Of a stretch of 25,489 nucleotides of DNA, positions 1 through 7,445 are shown piece by piece; positions within the stretch are counted from its first letter, which is position 1, and every line of letters starts with the position of its first letter. The notes under the pieces were generated by a model. That model was not told where the DNA came from. It worked only from the letters and a program-made list of their open reading frames with translations, and made no database searches. The stretch lies in contig JAZBPJ010000017.1 in NCBI GenBank assembly GCA_036351575.1, positions 1-25,489 of the forward strand, in the 5' to 3' direction. Position numbers and translations under genes: made by a program. This stretch comes from JABDPF01 sp036351575. Its GTDB lineage: Bacteria; Pseudomonadota; Gammaproteobacteria; Xanthomonadales; SZUA-36.

Positions 1-1
1 G

Positions 2-472
2 GGCAACGGCTACCCGCTGGCCGCGCTGGTGACGACCGCGGAAATCGCCAAAGAATTCGCTCAAAAGCACAGCTATTTCAACACGTTTGCCGGAAGCCCG
101 GTCGCCGCAGCGGTGGGGCTGGCCGTGCTTGACGTGATCGAGGAGGAGGGTGTTCTGCAGAACGTGCGGGATACCGGCCGTTATCTCGAAAGCGGACTGA
201 GGGAGCTGGGGGAACGATTCGATCGAATCGGTGATGTGCGCGGAAAGGGCCTGTTCCGGGGCATCGAACTGGTCCGGGAGCGTGCCGGCCGGGAAGCGGA
301 CCCGGAGGCTGCAACGAAGATTCGTGAACGCCTTCGCGCCGACGGGGTGCTGCTGGGCGTCACCGGGCCGCATCAAAACGTGATCAAGGTTCGCCCGCCG
401 CTGGTTTTTTCGCGCGGCGACGCCGACCGGCTGATCGAAACACTGGAGAGCGCATTGCAATGGCTGCACTGA
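2..472 (+). CDS. Class-III PLP aminotransferase, C-terminal part (partial at window edge)
   Basis: The reading frame is already open at base 2 and ends at a TGA at 470-472; the start lies outside the window. The visible first residues GNGYPLAALVTT are the stretch that follows the PLP-binding lysine in class-III (fold type I) aminotransferases, so that lysine is probably just upstream of the window. FNTFAGSPVAAAVGLAVLDV matches the conserved segment whose Thr contacts the PLP phosphate from the partner subunit, and KVRPPLVFS carries the Arg expected to bind the substrate carboxylate. The overall look is closest to the alanine-glyoxylate aminotransferase 2 / ethanolamine-phosphate phospholyase branch, so either a transaminase or a lyase is possible. 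The last 13 nt overlap the next gene, which suggests translational coupling. Family is confident; substrate is not determinable here. Confidence 0.9.
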   Translation, partial: GNGYPLAALVTTAEIAKEFAQKHSYFNTFAGSPVAAAVGLAVLDVIEEEGVLQNVRDTGRYLESGLRELGERFDRIGDVRGKGLFRGIELVRERAGREADPEAATKIRERLRADGVLLGVTGPHQNVIKVRPPLVFSRGDADRLIETLESALQWLH

Positions 473-1122
473 ACGGGGTTCGAAACCTGCTGTTCGATCT
501 CGACGGAACGCTGGTGGACAGCCGCCGGACCATTGTCGATTCCATCCGCTACGCCTTGCAGAAAACGGGCCCGGTCAGTGCTTCGGCAGGCGACGTGGAG
601 TCATTGATCGGCAAGCCGCTGCTGGACATCTTCACCGGGCATTACGGCCTGGACAGCGATCGCGCGCTGCAAGCCATCGACATCTACCGGGACTACTATG
701 ACAGCCTCAAACAGGCCGGTACGACCGTTTACGAAGGGGTGAGGGAAGGGCTCGCGGAATTGAATTCGGGGGGCTATCGCTTGTTCCTGGCCACGGTCAA
801 GCCCACCCGGATCGCCGAGAAGGTGCTGGCCGACCTGGACCTGCGTGTCCATTTCCACGGGGTCGCCGGCGCCAGCATGGGACCGGAGCGCCGCAAGAAG
901 ACGGCCATCATCGCATTTGCGCTCAGCGAGTACGGGCTCGACCCGGCCTCATCGCTGATGATCGGTGACCGTGACCAGGACATCGACGGCGCGCGCGAAA
1001 ACGGGCTGCCGGCGATCGCCGTCAGCTGGGGATTCGGCGGCACGGAGGAATTCGAGCGGGCCCGCCCTGCTTACCGGGCGGACCGTTTCGAGGATGTCTT
1101 GAGCCTGCTGCGCCGGCGTTAA
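460..1122 (+). CDS. HAD-superfamily hydrolase, phosphoglycolate phosphatase-like
   Basis: A 220-residue protein with all four HAD motifs in order. Motif I is FDLDGTLVDS (nucleophile D13, acid D15), motif II is LFLATVKPT (Thr), motif III has the RRKKT lysines, and motif IV is MIGDRDQDIDGA. The helical cap between motifs I and II places it in the subclass-I group with phosphoglycolate phosphatase (Gph) and YniC-like sugar phosphatases. It hydrolyses a small phosphomonoester in the cytoplasm with Mg2+; the substrate cannot be read from sequence. Its ATG lies inside the last codons of the upstream aminotransferase (13-nt overlap), so the two are probably one operon and may act on related metabolites. 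A strong hairpin terminator overlaps the TAA stop. Full length for the family. Confidence 0.9.
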   Translation: MAALNGVRNLLFDLDGTLVDSRRTIVDSIRYALQKTGPVSASAGDVESLIGKPLLDIFTGHYGLDSDRALQAIDIYRDYYDSLKQAGTTVYEGVREGLAELNSGGYRLFLATVKPTRIAEKVLADLDLRVHFHGVAGASMGPERRKKTAIIAFALSEYGLDPASSLMIGDRDQDIDGARENGLPAIAVSWGFGGTEEFERARPAYRADRFEDVLSLLRRR

Positions 1123-1142
1123 GCGTTGGCGAACGCTTTTCC
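1121..1142 (+). terminator. Intrinsic terminator after the HAD gene
   Basis: A perfect 7-bp inverted repeat AAGCGTT / AACGCTT with a GGCG tetraloop (1121-1138), followed by TTTTCCTT. It begins inside the stop codon of the HAD gene and separates it from the convergent VOC gene ending at 1144. The T tract is on the plus strand only, so it works mainly for the plus transcript. Confidence 0.8.
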
Positions 1143-1143
1143 T

Positions 1144-1527
1144 TCAGCCCGCAGCCGGCCCGGCGCAGAACACGTTCAGCTTGTTGCCGTCGAGGTCGCG
1201 GAAATAGCCCGCGTAAAAACCTTCCGAGCGCCGACCCGGCGCGCCTTCGTCCTGGCCGCCCAGTTCCATCGCTTTGGCATGCACCTCGTCGACTTTTTCG
1301 GGTGAATCGACGGTCAGCGCGACCATGGTTCCGTTGCCCGCCGTCGCCGGGTTGCCGTCAAAGGGCAGGGTGACGGAGAGCCCGGGCTGATCCGGCGCAA
1401 CGGCCCAGGCCTGCCAGCGGCCCTCGTGCCCCATGAAACGGCCGGCTCCGAGAACGGCCATCAACTCGTCGTAGAACGCAATGGCCCGCGGAAGATCGCG
1501 GGTTCCCAGTGTTACGTATCCGATCAT
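1144..1527 (-). CDS. VOC-superfamily (glyoxalase/bleomycin-resistance fold) protein
   Basis: A 127-residue single-module VOC protein. It opens MIGYVTLGTRDLPRAIAFYD and closes with FRDLDGNKLNVFC, the two ends of paired beta-alpha-beta-beta-beta units. Enzymes of this fold normally use a His in the first strand (H-V-T-L-G) and a Glu in the last as metal ligands. Here those positions read Tyr (IGYVTLG) and Asn (GNKLNVF), so ordinary glyoxalase I metal chemistry is doubtful. Binding of a small ligand, or an unknown activity, is an inference. The ATG at 1527 has a GGGAG ribosome site six bases upstream. It follows the nnrU-like gene by 18 bp and is the last gene of the minus-strand run. Family confident, function unknown. 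Confidence 0.85.
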   Translation of the reverse strand: MIGYVTLGTRDLPRAIAFYDELMAVLGAGRFMGHEGRWQAWAVAPDQPGLSVTLPFDGNPATAGNGTMVALTVDSPEKVDEVHAKAMELGGQDEGAPGRRSEGFYAGYFRDLDGNKLNVFCAGPAAG

Positions 1528-1545
1528 TTTCTTCTCCCTGTACGT

Positions 1546-2118
1546 TTAACCGGCCGGATTGATCAGCGGAATGCCGGCAATCCAGCGGTGTGAGAACAGC
1601 ACCACCGCGTAAACAACGACACCCCCGACGACGGCGATCACGTCCTTTTTGAACGGCACGGCCGGCGGTTTGTCCCGGGCGCCGTCGCGGCGGTTGATCA
1701 GCACGATCGAGACGAGCGCCCACAGCGTGAACCCACCGAACAGGACGATGGAGCGCGACTCGCCGTTGGCCAGCAGGTGCGCGATGCCCCAGACGAACAC
1801 GCCGCTCAACTGCGGGTGGCGAATGACGCGCTGGATGTTGTTTCTGCCGTGTGAAGCCGAAAACAGGATGAACCCGATCAGCACGAGCAGCATGGCCAGG
1901 TGGCGGCCCCACTCCGGCGGCAGGTACACGGTTTCCGGAATGGTGGAGCGCCAGCCGAATACGATCAGCAGCAGGGAAGCCAGGATCAGCAGCGTGAAAA
2001 CGCCGCGATACGGGTTGGCGCCCATCTTGTCGGCCAGGCTGTGCCTGGCGGCCGGTGCGGCAGCGGGAAAAAGGTGAACGGCGATCCAGAGCAGGACGCC
2101 TGCAGTCAGCATGATCAT
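1546..2118 (-). CDS. NnrU-family integral membrane protein
   Basis: The 190-residue protein starts MIMLTAGVLLWIAVHLFPAA and contains about six hydrophobic segments with the family's VHLFPA and HPQLSGVFVWGIAHLLANGE signatures (the conserved histidines lie at helix ends). NnrU proteins were first noted beside nitrite and nitric oxide reductase genes, and related proteins (isoprenoid isomerase Z-ISO in plants) bind haem, but the bacterial role is not settled. I chose the ATG at 2118 because the membrane domain begins there and because it forms a 4-nt ATGA overlap with the amidohydrolase stop. The reading frame is open further upstream, but that extension is an Arg-rich shadow of the amidohydrolase gene. 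No denitrification gene is in the window. Confidence 0.85.
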   Translation of the reverse strand: MIMLTAGVLLWIAVHLFPAAAPAARHSLADKMGANPYRGVFTLLILASLLLIVFGWRSTIPETVYLPPEWGRHLAMLLVLIGFILFSASHGRNNIQRVIRHPQLSGVFVWGIAHLLANGESRSIVLFGGFTLWALVSIVLINRRDGARDKPPAVPFKKDVIAVVGGVVVYAVVLFSHRWIAGIPLINPAG

Positions 2119-3389
2119 TGCGATACCTTGTAAACGTGTCCGTCTTTCATTACGAAGGAAACGTCGGTCAGCAGTGAGATGTCGTCGAGCGGGTCGCCTT
2201 CGACGGCAACGATATCGGCGAGCTTGCCCGCGCTGATGCTGCCCAGTTCCTTCTCGACACCCAGCAGCTCGGCGGCGGTCAGCGTCGCCGAGCGGATGGC
2301 GTCCATCTCGGGCATGCCGCCCTCGACCATGTAAACGAACTCCATGCCGTTGCCGCCGTGCGGTGAAACGCCGCAATCGGTGCCGAAGGCGATTTTCACA
2401 CCGGCTTTCCAGGCTTTTTCGAAGGTGTCCTGGATCTGCGGACCGACAGCCGCCGCCTTGGGGCGCACGATGTCGGGAAAGTAGCCGTCGATGCCGGCTT
2501 TCTCGGCGACGAAACGGCCCGCCAGGATGGTCGGTACGTAAAACGTGCCGTTGCGCTTCATCAGGTCGATGGTTTCGTCGTCCATGAAGGTGCCGTGTTC
2601 GATCGAGCGCACGCCGGCACGCACGGCCCGCTTCATGCCCTCGGCCCCGTGCGCGTGCGCGGCCACGTGCATGCCGTAATCGGTCGCGGTGGCGATGACG
2701 GCCTCGAGTTCCTCGTCCACGAACTGCGGGTTCATGCCGCTCTTGGCCAGGCTCAGCACGCCGCCCGTGGCGGTGATCTTGATGAAGTCCGCGCCGTCCT
2801 TGTAGCGCTGGCGAACCGCTTCGCGGGCGCTCGCGGCACCGTTCAGAACACCGTCATCCGGGCCGGGCCGGCCCATCATGTCGAAACGGTAACTGTTGGT
2901 CGGATCGGCGTGACCGCCGGTGGTGGCGAGCGATTTGCCGGCGCTGTAAATCCGGGGGCCGACGGCGAAACCCTCGTCGATGGCATTGCGCAGCGCGATG
3001 GTTGAGTTGAACGAGTCGCCCGGATTGCGCACGGTCGTGAAGCCCGCCATCAACGTCTTTTTCGCGTAGTGGGCGGCCATCAATGCGTAGTCGGTCGGGT
3101 TGGCCTGGAACCGCTTGATGTAGGCCTGCGGCGACATCTGCATGTCCAGGTGTACATGCATGTCCATCAGGCCGGGCATGCAGCTGCCCAGCGCGATGCG
3201 TTCAGCGTCATCCGGCGCATCGACACTCTTGCCGACAGCCGCGATGCGGTTGCCTTCGACCAGTATTTCCTGGTTCTTCAATACCTTGCCCGCATCGACG
3301 TCGACCAGGCGTTCGCACTCGAGGACGGTGGCTGCTGCTGCCGGCAGGCTGAAAGCCAGCAAGGCAAGGAACGTGAGTATGCGTGTCAT
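2115..3389 (-). CDS. Secreted metal-dependent amidohydrolase (imidazolonepropionase/prolidase-like)
   Basis: A 424-residue protein. Residues 1-20 are a Sec signal peptide (MTRILTFLALLAFSLPAAAA), so the enzyme is periplasmic or exported. The amidohydrolase barrel shows the HxH metal motif DMHVHLD near residues 78-80, a candidate bridging Lys in FIKITATGG, His in HAHG and SIEHGT, and the catalytic Asp in FGTDCGV. The N- and C-terminal flanks (LVEGNRIAAVG; GKLADIVAVEGDPL) form the small beta-sandwich of this family. Relatives hydrolyse Xaa-Pro dipeptides, cyclic amides or organophosphates; the substrate is unknown. The start at ATG 3389 is preferred over a TTG at 3401 because a GGAGAG site sits five bases upstream. 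The stop overlaps the nnrU-like start. Confidence 0.9.
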   Translation of the reverse strand: MTRILTFLALLAFSLPAAAATVLECERLVDVDAGKVLKNQEILVEGNRIAAVGKSVDAPDDAERIALGSCMPGLMDMHVHLDMQMSPQAYIKRFQANPTDYALMAAHYAKKTLMAGFTTVRNPGDSFNSTIALRNAIDEGFAVGPRIYSAGKSLATTGGHADPTNSYRFDMMGRPGPDDGVLNGAASAREAVRQRYKDGADFIKITATGGVLSLAKSGMNPQFVDEELEAVIATATDYGMHVAAHAHGAEGMKRAVRAGVRSIEHGTFMDDETIDLMKRNGTFYVPTILAGRFVAEKAGIDGYFPDIVRPKAAAVGPQIQDTFEKAWKAGVKIAFGTDCGVSPHGGNGMEFVYMVEGGMPEMDAIRSATLTAAELLGVEKELGSISAGKLADIVAVEGDPLDDISLLTDVSFVMKDGHVYKVSQ

Positions 3390-3421
3390 GGGTCTCTCCA
3401 AAGATTGTGTCCTGTAATGGT

Positions 3422-4300
3422 TCAGTGTGTCCGGCGAACGGATTCCAAGAGACTACAGGCAGTTTCGATGGAATCCAACCAGCGCGGAGTGGCGCGGCTG
3501 ACGTGGTCGGCGTTCAGCAGGAAAAGCCGCTTGTGCCTGACCGCCTTCAATGTGCTCCACTCGCGCCAGGCGAGCAGCGGGTCCGCGTTCCCCGGAAGGG
3601 ACGGCGCGAACAGCACGTCCGGGTCGGCCGCGATAACGGCCTCGTGGGAAACCTGGAAAGCCAGCGCGGGTTCGTCCTTGAAAATGTTCCGGCCGCCGCA
3701 AAGGTCCAGTCCGCGGCTGATCAGGTGCGCGCCGTTGATCGTAAACAGCGGCCGCGCATCCACCTGGTAAAAATAGTCCAGGGGTTCGAGGTTTTCATGG
3801 GATTGTTCCAGGCGCTGCAGCCGCGCTCGAAAAGCTGCCGCGGCCTTCCCCGCGGTCTTCGGCGTGTCCGTCGCGCGGCCGATGTTCTCGAGCGCGAGCG
3901 CGATTTCCTCGGGTTCGCGTATCTCGACCGGCCAGACGGGTACACCGAGCAGGCGAAGCTGCTCGACCGCGGCCCCGGGCGTGCCGGAATGCCAGGCGAT
4001 GACCAGGTCGGGGTTCAGGGCGAGGATGCTCTCGATGTCCAGGCGAAAGGCGTCTCCCACGCGGGGCAGCCCGGCGGCTCCTGCCGGAAAATCGCTGTAT
4101 TCTACCGTCGCGACCAGGCTCGTCCCGGCGCCGGCGGCAAAGACCAGTTCCGCCAGGTTGGGTGAAAGGGTAATGACTCGCGCCGCCGGTGTTTCGAGGT
4201 GCAAATCGACGCCGTCAGCGGCGGGCAGGACGATATCGGCACGCGCGGGCTGGGCCAGCAGCCCGGCCAGAAAAAAAAGGACGTGCCCGATGCGCTTCAA
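3422..4300 (-). CDS. btuF: Cobalamin-binding periplasmic protein, BtuF-like (ABC transporter)
   Basis: A 292-residue class-III periplasmic binding protein. A signal peptide (MKRIGHVLFFLAGLLAQPARA) is followed by RVITLSPNLAELVFAAGAG and VGDAFRLDIESILALNPDLVIAW, which are hallmark segments of BtuF-type vitamin B12 binders; the later DPDVLFAPS segment and CGGRNIF fit the second lobe. It would hand cobalamin to a BtuCD importer, but no permease or ATPase gene is in the window. The only usable start is TTG at 4300 with a poor ribosome site, 14 bp after the ampE-like stop, so translation probably depends on coupling. A run of eight T (minus strand) lies in the signal-peptide codons at 4271-4278. 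A haem or iron-siderophore binder of the same fold is the alternative. Confidence 0.85.
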   Translation of the reverse strand: MKRIGHVLFFLAGLLAQPARADIVLPAADGVDLHLETPAARVITLSPNLAELVFAAGAGTSLVATVEYSDFPAGAAGLPRVGDAFRLDIESILALNPDLVIAWHSGTPGAAVEQLRLLGVPVWPVEIREPEEIALALENIGRATDTPKTAGKAAAAFRARLQRLEQSHENLEPLDYFYQVDARPLFTINGAHLISRGLDLCGGRNIFKDEPALAFQVSHEAVIAADPDVLFAPSLPGNADPLLAWREWSTLKAVRHKRLFLLNADHVSRATPRWLDSIETACSLLESVRRTH

Positions 4301-4314
4301 GGTTCAGTGCATGT

Positions 4315-5196
4315 TCAGGCGAGAATGCCGACGAGCAGCAGGATGGCCAGCACGGTCATCCATACGCCCAGCATGCGCCAGGCGAGGTCCATCGCCTGCT
4401 GCAGTCCGACCATCGGGCCGTCGAGCTGGTCCGCGTACCCGTCCTGCGCGGCATGGCCCGACATGACGACGCGGCGCGCGGCCGCGAGCAGGAAACCGTT
4501 GTCTCCTTCGAACAGACCGTGGCCCTGCTCGTCGTGGTAGGTCTTCCAGGCCTTGAAGACCGAGTCGAAATCAGTGGCCATGGCGAGCGAGAGGGTCATC
4601 AGCTGCGCCGCCGGCCAGTCCATGATCTGCTGCATGTTGCGGAACAGCGCGCGCTGCTCTTCGCTGAGCGCATAGTCGTTGCGCGCCAGCCAGCCGGAGA
4701 TGCGGTAGACGAAAGCGCCGGCGACCCCAAGCAGGGCAAACCAGAAAATCACGCCGAACCAGCGCCTCAGCGCTTCCTGGAAAACGGATTCAACCGCTGC
4801 GGCCCGGCACTCGTCCGGGTCATCCGGAGGTGTTCCGCCGAGCAGCAGGCCGAGCTTTTCATTGCGCAGGACCGGGTCTTGCTCGTTGACGATCCCGTCG
4901 ACATCGGTGTCCAGGTCGCGGGGCCCGAAACAGTAAATCAGCACCGCGAGCGCAAGCAGGAAGCCGCCGGTGCTTCCCATCAGCGACACCAGGATGTCGT
5001 TGATCAGCAGCAGGGCGGCCAGGGGCAGGCCGAACAGCAGCAGGAAACCGGTCACGTCGGTCCAGCGCGGCAGCCCGCCCAGTGCGTCGTTCGCCATGTT
5101 GACCCAGCGGTTCAGCCAGCGGTTTTGTCTCAGCCGGGCAACCTCGCGAAAGAAGTGGCATACGGCGAATGCAAGGAGAATGGCGATAATGGTCAT
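4315..5196 (-). CDS. ampE: AmpE-like membrane protein (CobD/CbiB superfamily)
   Basis: A 293-residue inner-membrane protein with about four hydrophobic segments: the N-terminus, TGFLLLFGLPLAALLLIND with STGGFLLALAVLIYCFGPRD, FWFALLGVAGAFVYRI, and the last 20 residues. YCFGPRDLDTD and the W-F-ALLG-AGAFVYR segment match AmpE, the protein encoded with AmpD in Enterobacteria and implicated in beta-lactamase regulation; length (about 284 in E. coli) also fits. AmpE is a distant relative of CobD/CbiB, the adenosylcobinamide-phosphate synthase. No ampD or ampG is nearby; instead it lies directly before a BtuF-like gene, so a cobalamin-related role is worth considering. It starts 4 nt after the nudC stop. 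Family call fairly good, function uncertain. Confidence 0.7.
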   Translation of the reverse strand: MTIIAILLAFAVCHFFREVARLRQNRWLNRWVNMANDALGGLPRWTDVTGFLLLFGLPLAALLLINDILVSLMGSTGGFLLALAVLIYCFGPRDLDTDVDGIVNEQDPVLRNEKLGLLLGGTPPDDPDECRAAAVESVFQEALRRWFGVIFWFALLGVAGAFVYRISGWLARNDYALSEEQRALFRNMQQIMDWPAAQLMTLSLAMATDFDSVFKAWKTYHDEQGHGLFEGDNGFLLAAARRVVMSGHAAQDGYADQLDGPMVGLQQAMDLAWRMLGVWMTVLAILLLVGILA

Positions 5197-5200
5197 GGCT

Positions 5201-6205
5201 TCATTTTATCCCCTTGCGTGCAATCCAGCTACCGGATGCGCGCAGCAGCGGTTCGAGCGGTCCTCCGCCTTGTCGTTCGAACCAGTCCGAGATCAGCTGA
5301 AAGGCGATGGAAACGGGCGGCGGCACCCTGATTTCGTCGTTTTCGATCGCGCTCGCAAGCCCGGCGGCGGTAAACCAGCGCAGTTCTTCGATTTCTTCCG
5401 TCGGGGCGCAATTTCGGCTCGCGGCCTCGGCGTAGAAGCCGCACATCGCGGAAGACGGAAAAGGCCAGGGTTGGGATGAAACATAGCTCAGGGATGAAAG
5501 CCGCACCCCCGATTCCTCGTAGACTTCCCGGGTTACCGCGTCCTCCAGGCTTTCACCCGGTTCGACGTAGCCGGCCAAAGCCGAAAAACGGCGTTCGGGC
5601 CAGCGCGCGTTGCGTCCCAGCAGGCAGGCATCCCCGTGCGTGACGAGCACGATGATCGAGGGATCGATGCGGGGGAAAGACTCGCGACCGCAATCCGGGT
5701 TGAGGCATTTCAGCCGGTGACCCGCGGATTCCGCCCGGTTGGCCGATCCGCAGAAACCGCAAAAAGCGTTGCGGTACTGCCAGTAAAGCATGGCCTTTGC
5801 GTAAGCCAGGATGCCGGCGTGTTTTTCGTGCACTCCGATCGCCGCCCGGCGAAGTTCATGGAACGCGGCGCCGGGTTGTGCTTCCAGCAACTGCTCCCGC
5901 AGCGGATCGTCCACCGGCAGGGCGAAATAGTGGTGTTCGCTGTCGCGCCCGAGAAGGGTCAGCCGGGCGGATTGCTGCGCGAGGGCGCCGTGTTCCAGGT
6001 AGATCACTTCCTCGCCCGGGCGGTCCGGGTTGATCAAGCCGCGGCCGCGCCACATGGGCAGGATGCGTGTGCCGGGAAGTCGCAGCGTCGTGCGGACCCA
6101 TTGCGGGTCGTCGCGCCGTTCAACGAGCCGATCGAGCCTGACGGAGGTGAAGCTGTTCCGGTGCGATCGGGTCAGCCGGTCTACGATCGCTTCGTGGCCG
6201 GCCAC
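5201..6205 (-). CDS. nudC: NAD(+) diphosphatase / NAD-RNA decapping Nudix hydrolase NudC
   Basis: A 334-residue protein with the full NudC layout. A divergent N-terminal domain is followed by a four-cysteine zinc ribbon (C149, C152, C167, C172), then the Nudix box starting GYVEPGESL at about 212-234 with REVYEES, then the NADH-pyrophosphatase signature SQPWPFPSS at 244-252. Members cleave NAD(H) to NMN and AMP, and E. coli NudC removes NAD caps from RNA 5' ends. The start is a GTG at 6205, 3 nt after the erpA stop, with only a weak ribosome site, so it is probably coupled to erpA. An earlier start is excluded in practice by erpA. Acts in the cytoplasm. High confidence. Confidence 0.95.
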   Translation of the reverse strand: MAGHEAIVDRLTRSHRNSFTSVRLDRLVERRDDPQWVRTTLRLPGTRILPMWRGRGLINPDRPGEEVIYLEHGALAQQSARLTLLGRDSEHHYFALPVDDPLREQLLEAQPGAAFHELRRAAIGVHEKHAGILAYAKAMLYWQYRNAFCGFCGSANRAESAGHRLKCLNPDCGRESFPRIDPSIIVLVTHGDACLLGRNARWPERRFSALAGYVEPGESLEDAVTREVYEESGVRLSSLSYVSSQPWPFPSSAMCGFYAEAASRNCAPTEEIEELRWFTAAGLASAIENDEIRVPPPVSIAFQLISDWFERQGGGPLEPLLRASGSWIARKGIK

Positions 6206-6208
6206 CGC

Positions 6209-6577
6209 TCAGATCGAGAATGAAGAGCCGCAGCCGCAGGTGGTGTTCGCATTGGGGTTGCGGATGACGAATTGGGCGCCTGCCAGGCTTTCGCTGTAGT
6301 CGACCTCGGCGCCCATCAGGTACTGGAAGCTCATCGGGTCGACCAGCAGGGTGACACCGTCGTTTTCCACGGTGATGTCGTCTTCGGCCTGCTCTTCGTC
6401 AAAAGAGAAGCCGTACTGAAAACCCGAGCAGCCGCCACCGCTGATGTAAACCCGCAGTTTCAGATCCGGGTTGCCCTCTTCGAGCACCAGCTCCTGGACC
6501 TTGCGCGCGGCCGCATCAGTGAACACGATGCCGGGCATGGCCTGCGGGCTTTCGATGATGTCGACGCTTTCTTCCAT
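6209..6577 (-). CDS. erpA: A-type iron-sulfur carrier ErpA
   Basis: A 122-residue A-type carrier with the three invariant cluster-binding cysteines: C50 in SGGGCSGFQY, and C114 and C116 in NTTCGCGSSF. The length agrees with ErpA (114 residues in E. coli). MSFQYLMGAEVDY and SFDEEQAEDD are typical of ErpA rather than IscA or SufA. It delivers Fe-S clusters to apo-enzymes, including those of isoprenoid synthesis in E. coli. The frame is open 29 codons upstream, but that stretch overlaps the DUF6776-like gene and is not family-like. I took ATG 6577; a GTG three codons earlier is a minor alternative. It lies 41 bp after the upstream gene and 3 bp before nudC. Confidence 0.95.
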   Translation of the reverse strand: MEESVDIIESPQAMPGIVFTDAAARKVQELVLEEGNPDLKLRVYISGGGCSGFQYGFSFDEEQAEDDITVENDGVTLLVDPMSFQYLMGAEVDYSESLAGAQFVIRNPNANTTCGCGSSFSI

Positions 6578-6618
6578 GACCTTCACTATGCGGTTGGCCG
6601 CTTCCGAAATCAAGCCGA

Positions 6619-7341
6619 TCAGGAACCGCCGGCCGGTGGTTCGTCGCCTGCAAGCTCGGCCCATTCGTACTGCCGCTCCACCGGGTCCTGATTGTCCTCG
6701 GGTTCCAGCGTCAGCAACAGCCGGTCGGGAAGAAAGCCGTCCGGCAGGGTCAGGTAGCCGTCCAGCTGCTGAAAGTACTTGAAGCGAAAGGCCGGTCCGG
6801 GCCCCTTCTCTCCACCGATGCCGGACCAGTCCAGCCGCAGCGGGCGGTCACCGTCCGTGCCCTCGATTTCGATCCGGACCTGTCCGTCGACAATGGAGGC
6901 GCGTCGAATGTTTTGGGTCAGGGTCAGGGTAAAGCGCCAGACAGCGGGAGAGCCGGTCGCGGCGAGTTCGACGTGGTAGATATCGAGCCCGGTCTGCGCG
7001 CCGCCGGCGCCTGCCAGGCGCCGAAAGAAATCGAGCTCGGACTGCTGGCGGGCGATCTGTGCGTTTCTTTCGTTTTCCGCCTCGCGCAGCATCTCGTTGG
7101 CGTCCCGCAGCACGGCAACCTCGCGCTCGAGCACGGTGTTGCGGGCCCGCAGCCGACCCGCGCGATTTTTCAGCGCCTCCACCTCGCCGCTCAGGAAATC
7201 GATTTCGGACTGCAGCCGGTCCATCCCCGGCGGCACATCACGGGTGGCGATTTGCCAGGTGGCGAACAGCAGCGCGCCCACGAGCACCAGCGTGACGAAC
7301 GCCGCTTCGAGAAATCCGTGTTTTCCAGGTCCAGGTGCCAT
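6619..7341 (-). CDS. DUF6776-like membrane-anchored coiled-coil protein
   Basis: A 240-residue protein. One transmembrane helix at about residues 10-28 (FLEAAFVTLVLVGALLFATW) is followed by a heptad-rich coiled coil at about 40-105 (RLQSEIDFLSGEVEALKNRA and onward) and a C-terminal beta-rich domain of about 130 residues. The topology is probably N-in with the coiled coil and the beta domain in the periplasm. Proteins of this architecture often sit beside erpA in pseudomonads, which supports the assignment; the function is unknown. The start is forced: the ATG at 7341 is the only start upstream of the membrane helix. There is no Shine-Dalgarno site, because an intrinsic terminator with an eight-T tract ends 3 nt before the ATG. 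Its expression must therefore involve read-through or a special leader. Confidence 0.75.
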   Translation of the reverse strand: MAPGPGKHGFLEAAFVTLVLVGALLFATWQIATRDVPPGMDRLQSEIDFLSGEVEALKNRAGRLRARNTVLEREVAVLRDANEMLREAENERNAQIARQQSELDFFRRLAGAGGAQTGLDIYHVELAATGSPAVWRFTLTLTQNIRRASIVDGQVRIEIEGTDGDRPLRLDWSGIGGEKGPGPAFRFKYFQQLDGYLTLPDGFLPDRLLLTLEPEDNQDPVERQYEWAELAGDEPPAGGS

Positions 7342-7344
7342 GTG

Positions 7345-7368
7345 AAAAAAAAGCGGCCGAGGCCGCTT
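7345..7368 (-). terminator. Intrinsic terminator abutting the DUF6776-like start codon
   Basis: Perfect inverted repeat AAGCGGCC / GGCCGCTT at 7351-7368 (7-8 bp stem, very small loop), followed on the minus strand by an uninterrupted run of eight T and then CAC-ATG. It is unusually placed: it would stop transcripts from cysQ and from the 7446-7474 promoter immediately before the next gene. Confidence 0.85.
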
Positions 7369-7440
7369 ATTTCCTGAATTTTGTCAGTGTTGTAGTCGTT
7401 CTGTTGTTATCGTTATTCAAGGCAATACCCCAGAACTGGT
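7345..7440 (-). ncRNA. Candidate small RNA or attenuator leader, about 96 nt
   Basis: A strong promoter (7446-7474) predicts a start near 7440 on the minus strand, and an intrinsic terminator ends at 7345, giving an RNA of about 96 nt in the cysQ-DUF6776 gap. The middle is A-rich and apparently unstructured (AATAACGATAACAACAG, then ACGACTACAACACTGAC), like the A-R-N / AAC-repeat sequence bound by the distal face of Hfq. A small CUGA/UCAG hairpin and an AGGA trinucleotide-containing loop region precede the terminator stem. No ORF of useful size fits. It may be a free sRNA, or the attenuated leader of the erpA operon. I do not recognise it as a known RNA family. Needs expression evidence. Confidence 0.5.
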
Positions 7441-7445
7441 CAGAA

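Noticed and set aside
1546..2376. Longer 276-residue version of the NnrU-like gene
   Set aside because: The added N-terminal 86 residues are Arg/His-rich shadow sequence of the amidohydrolase gene; the membrane protein starts at 2118 with an ATGA overlap.
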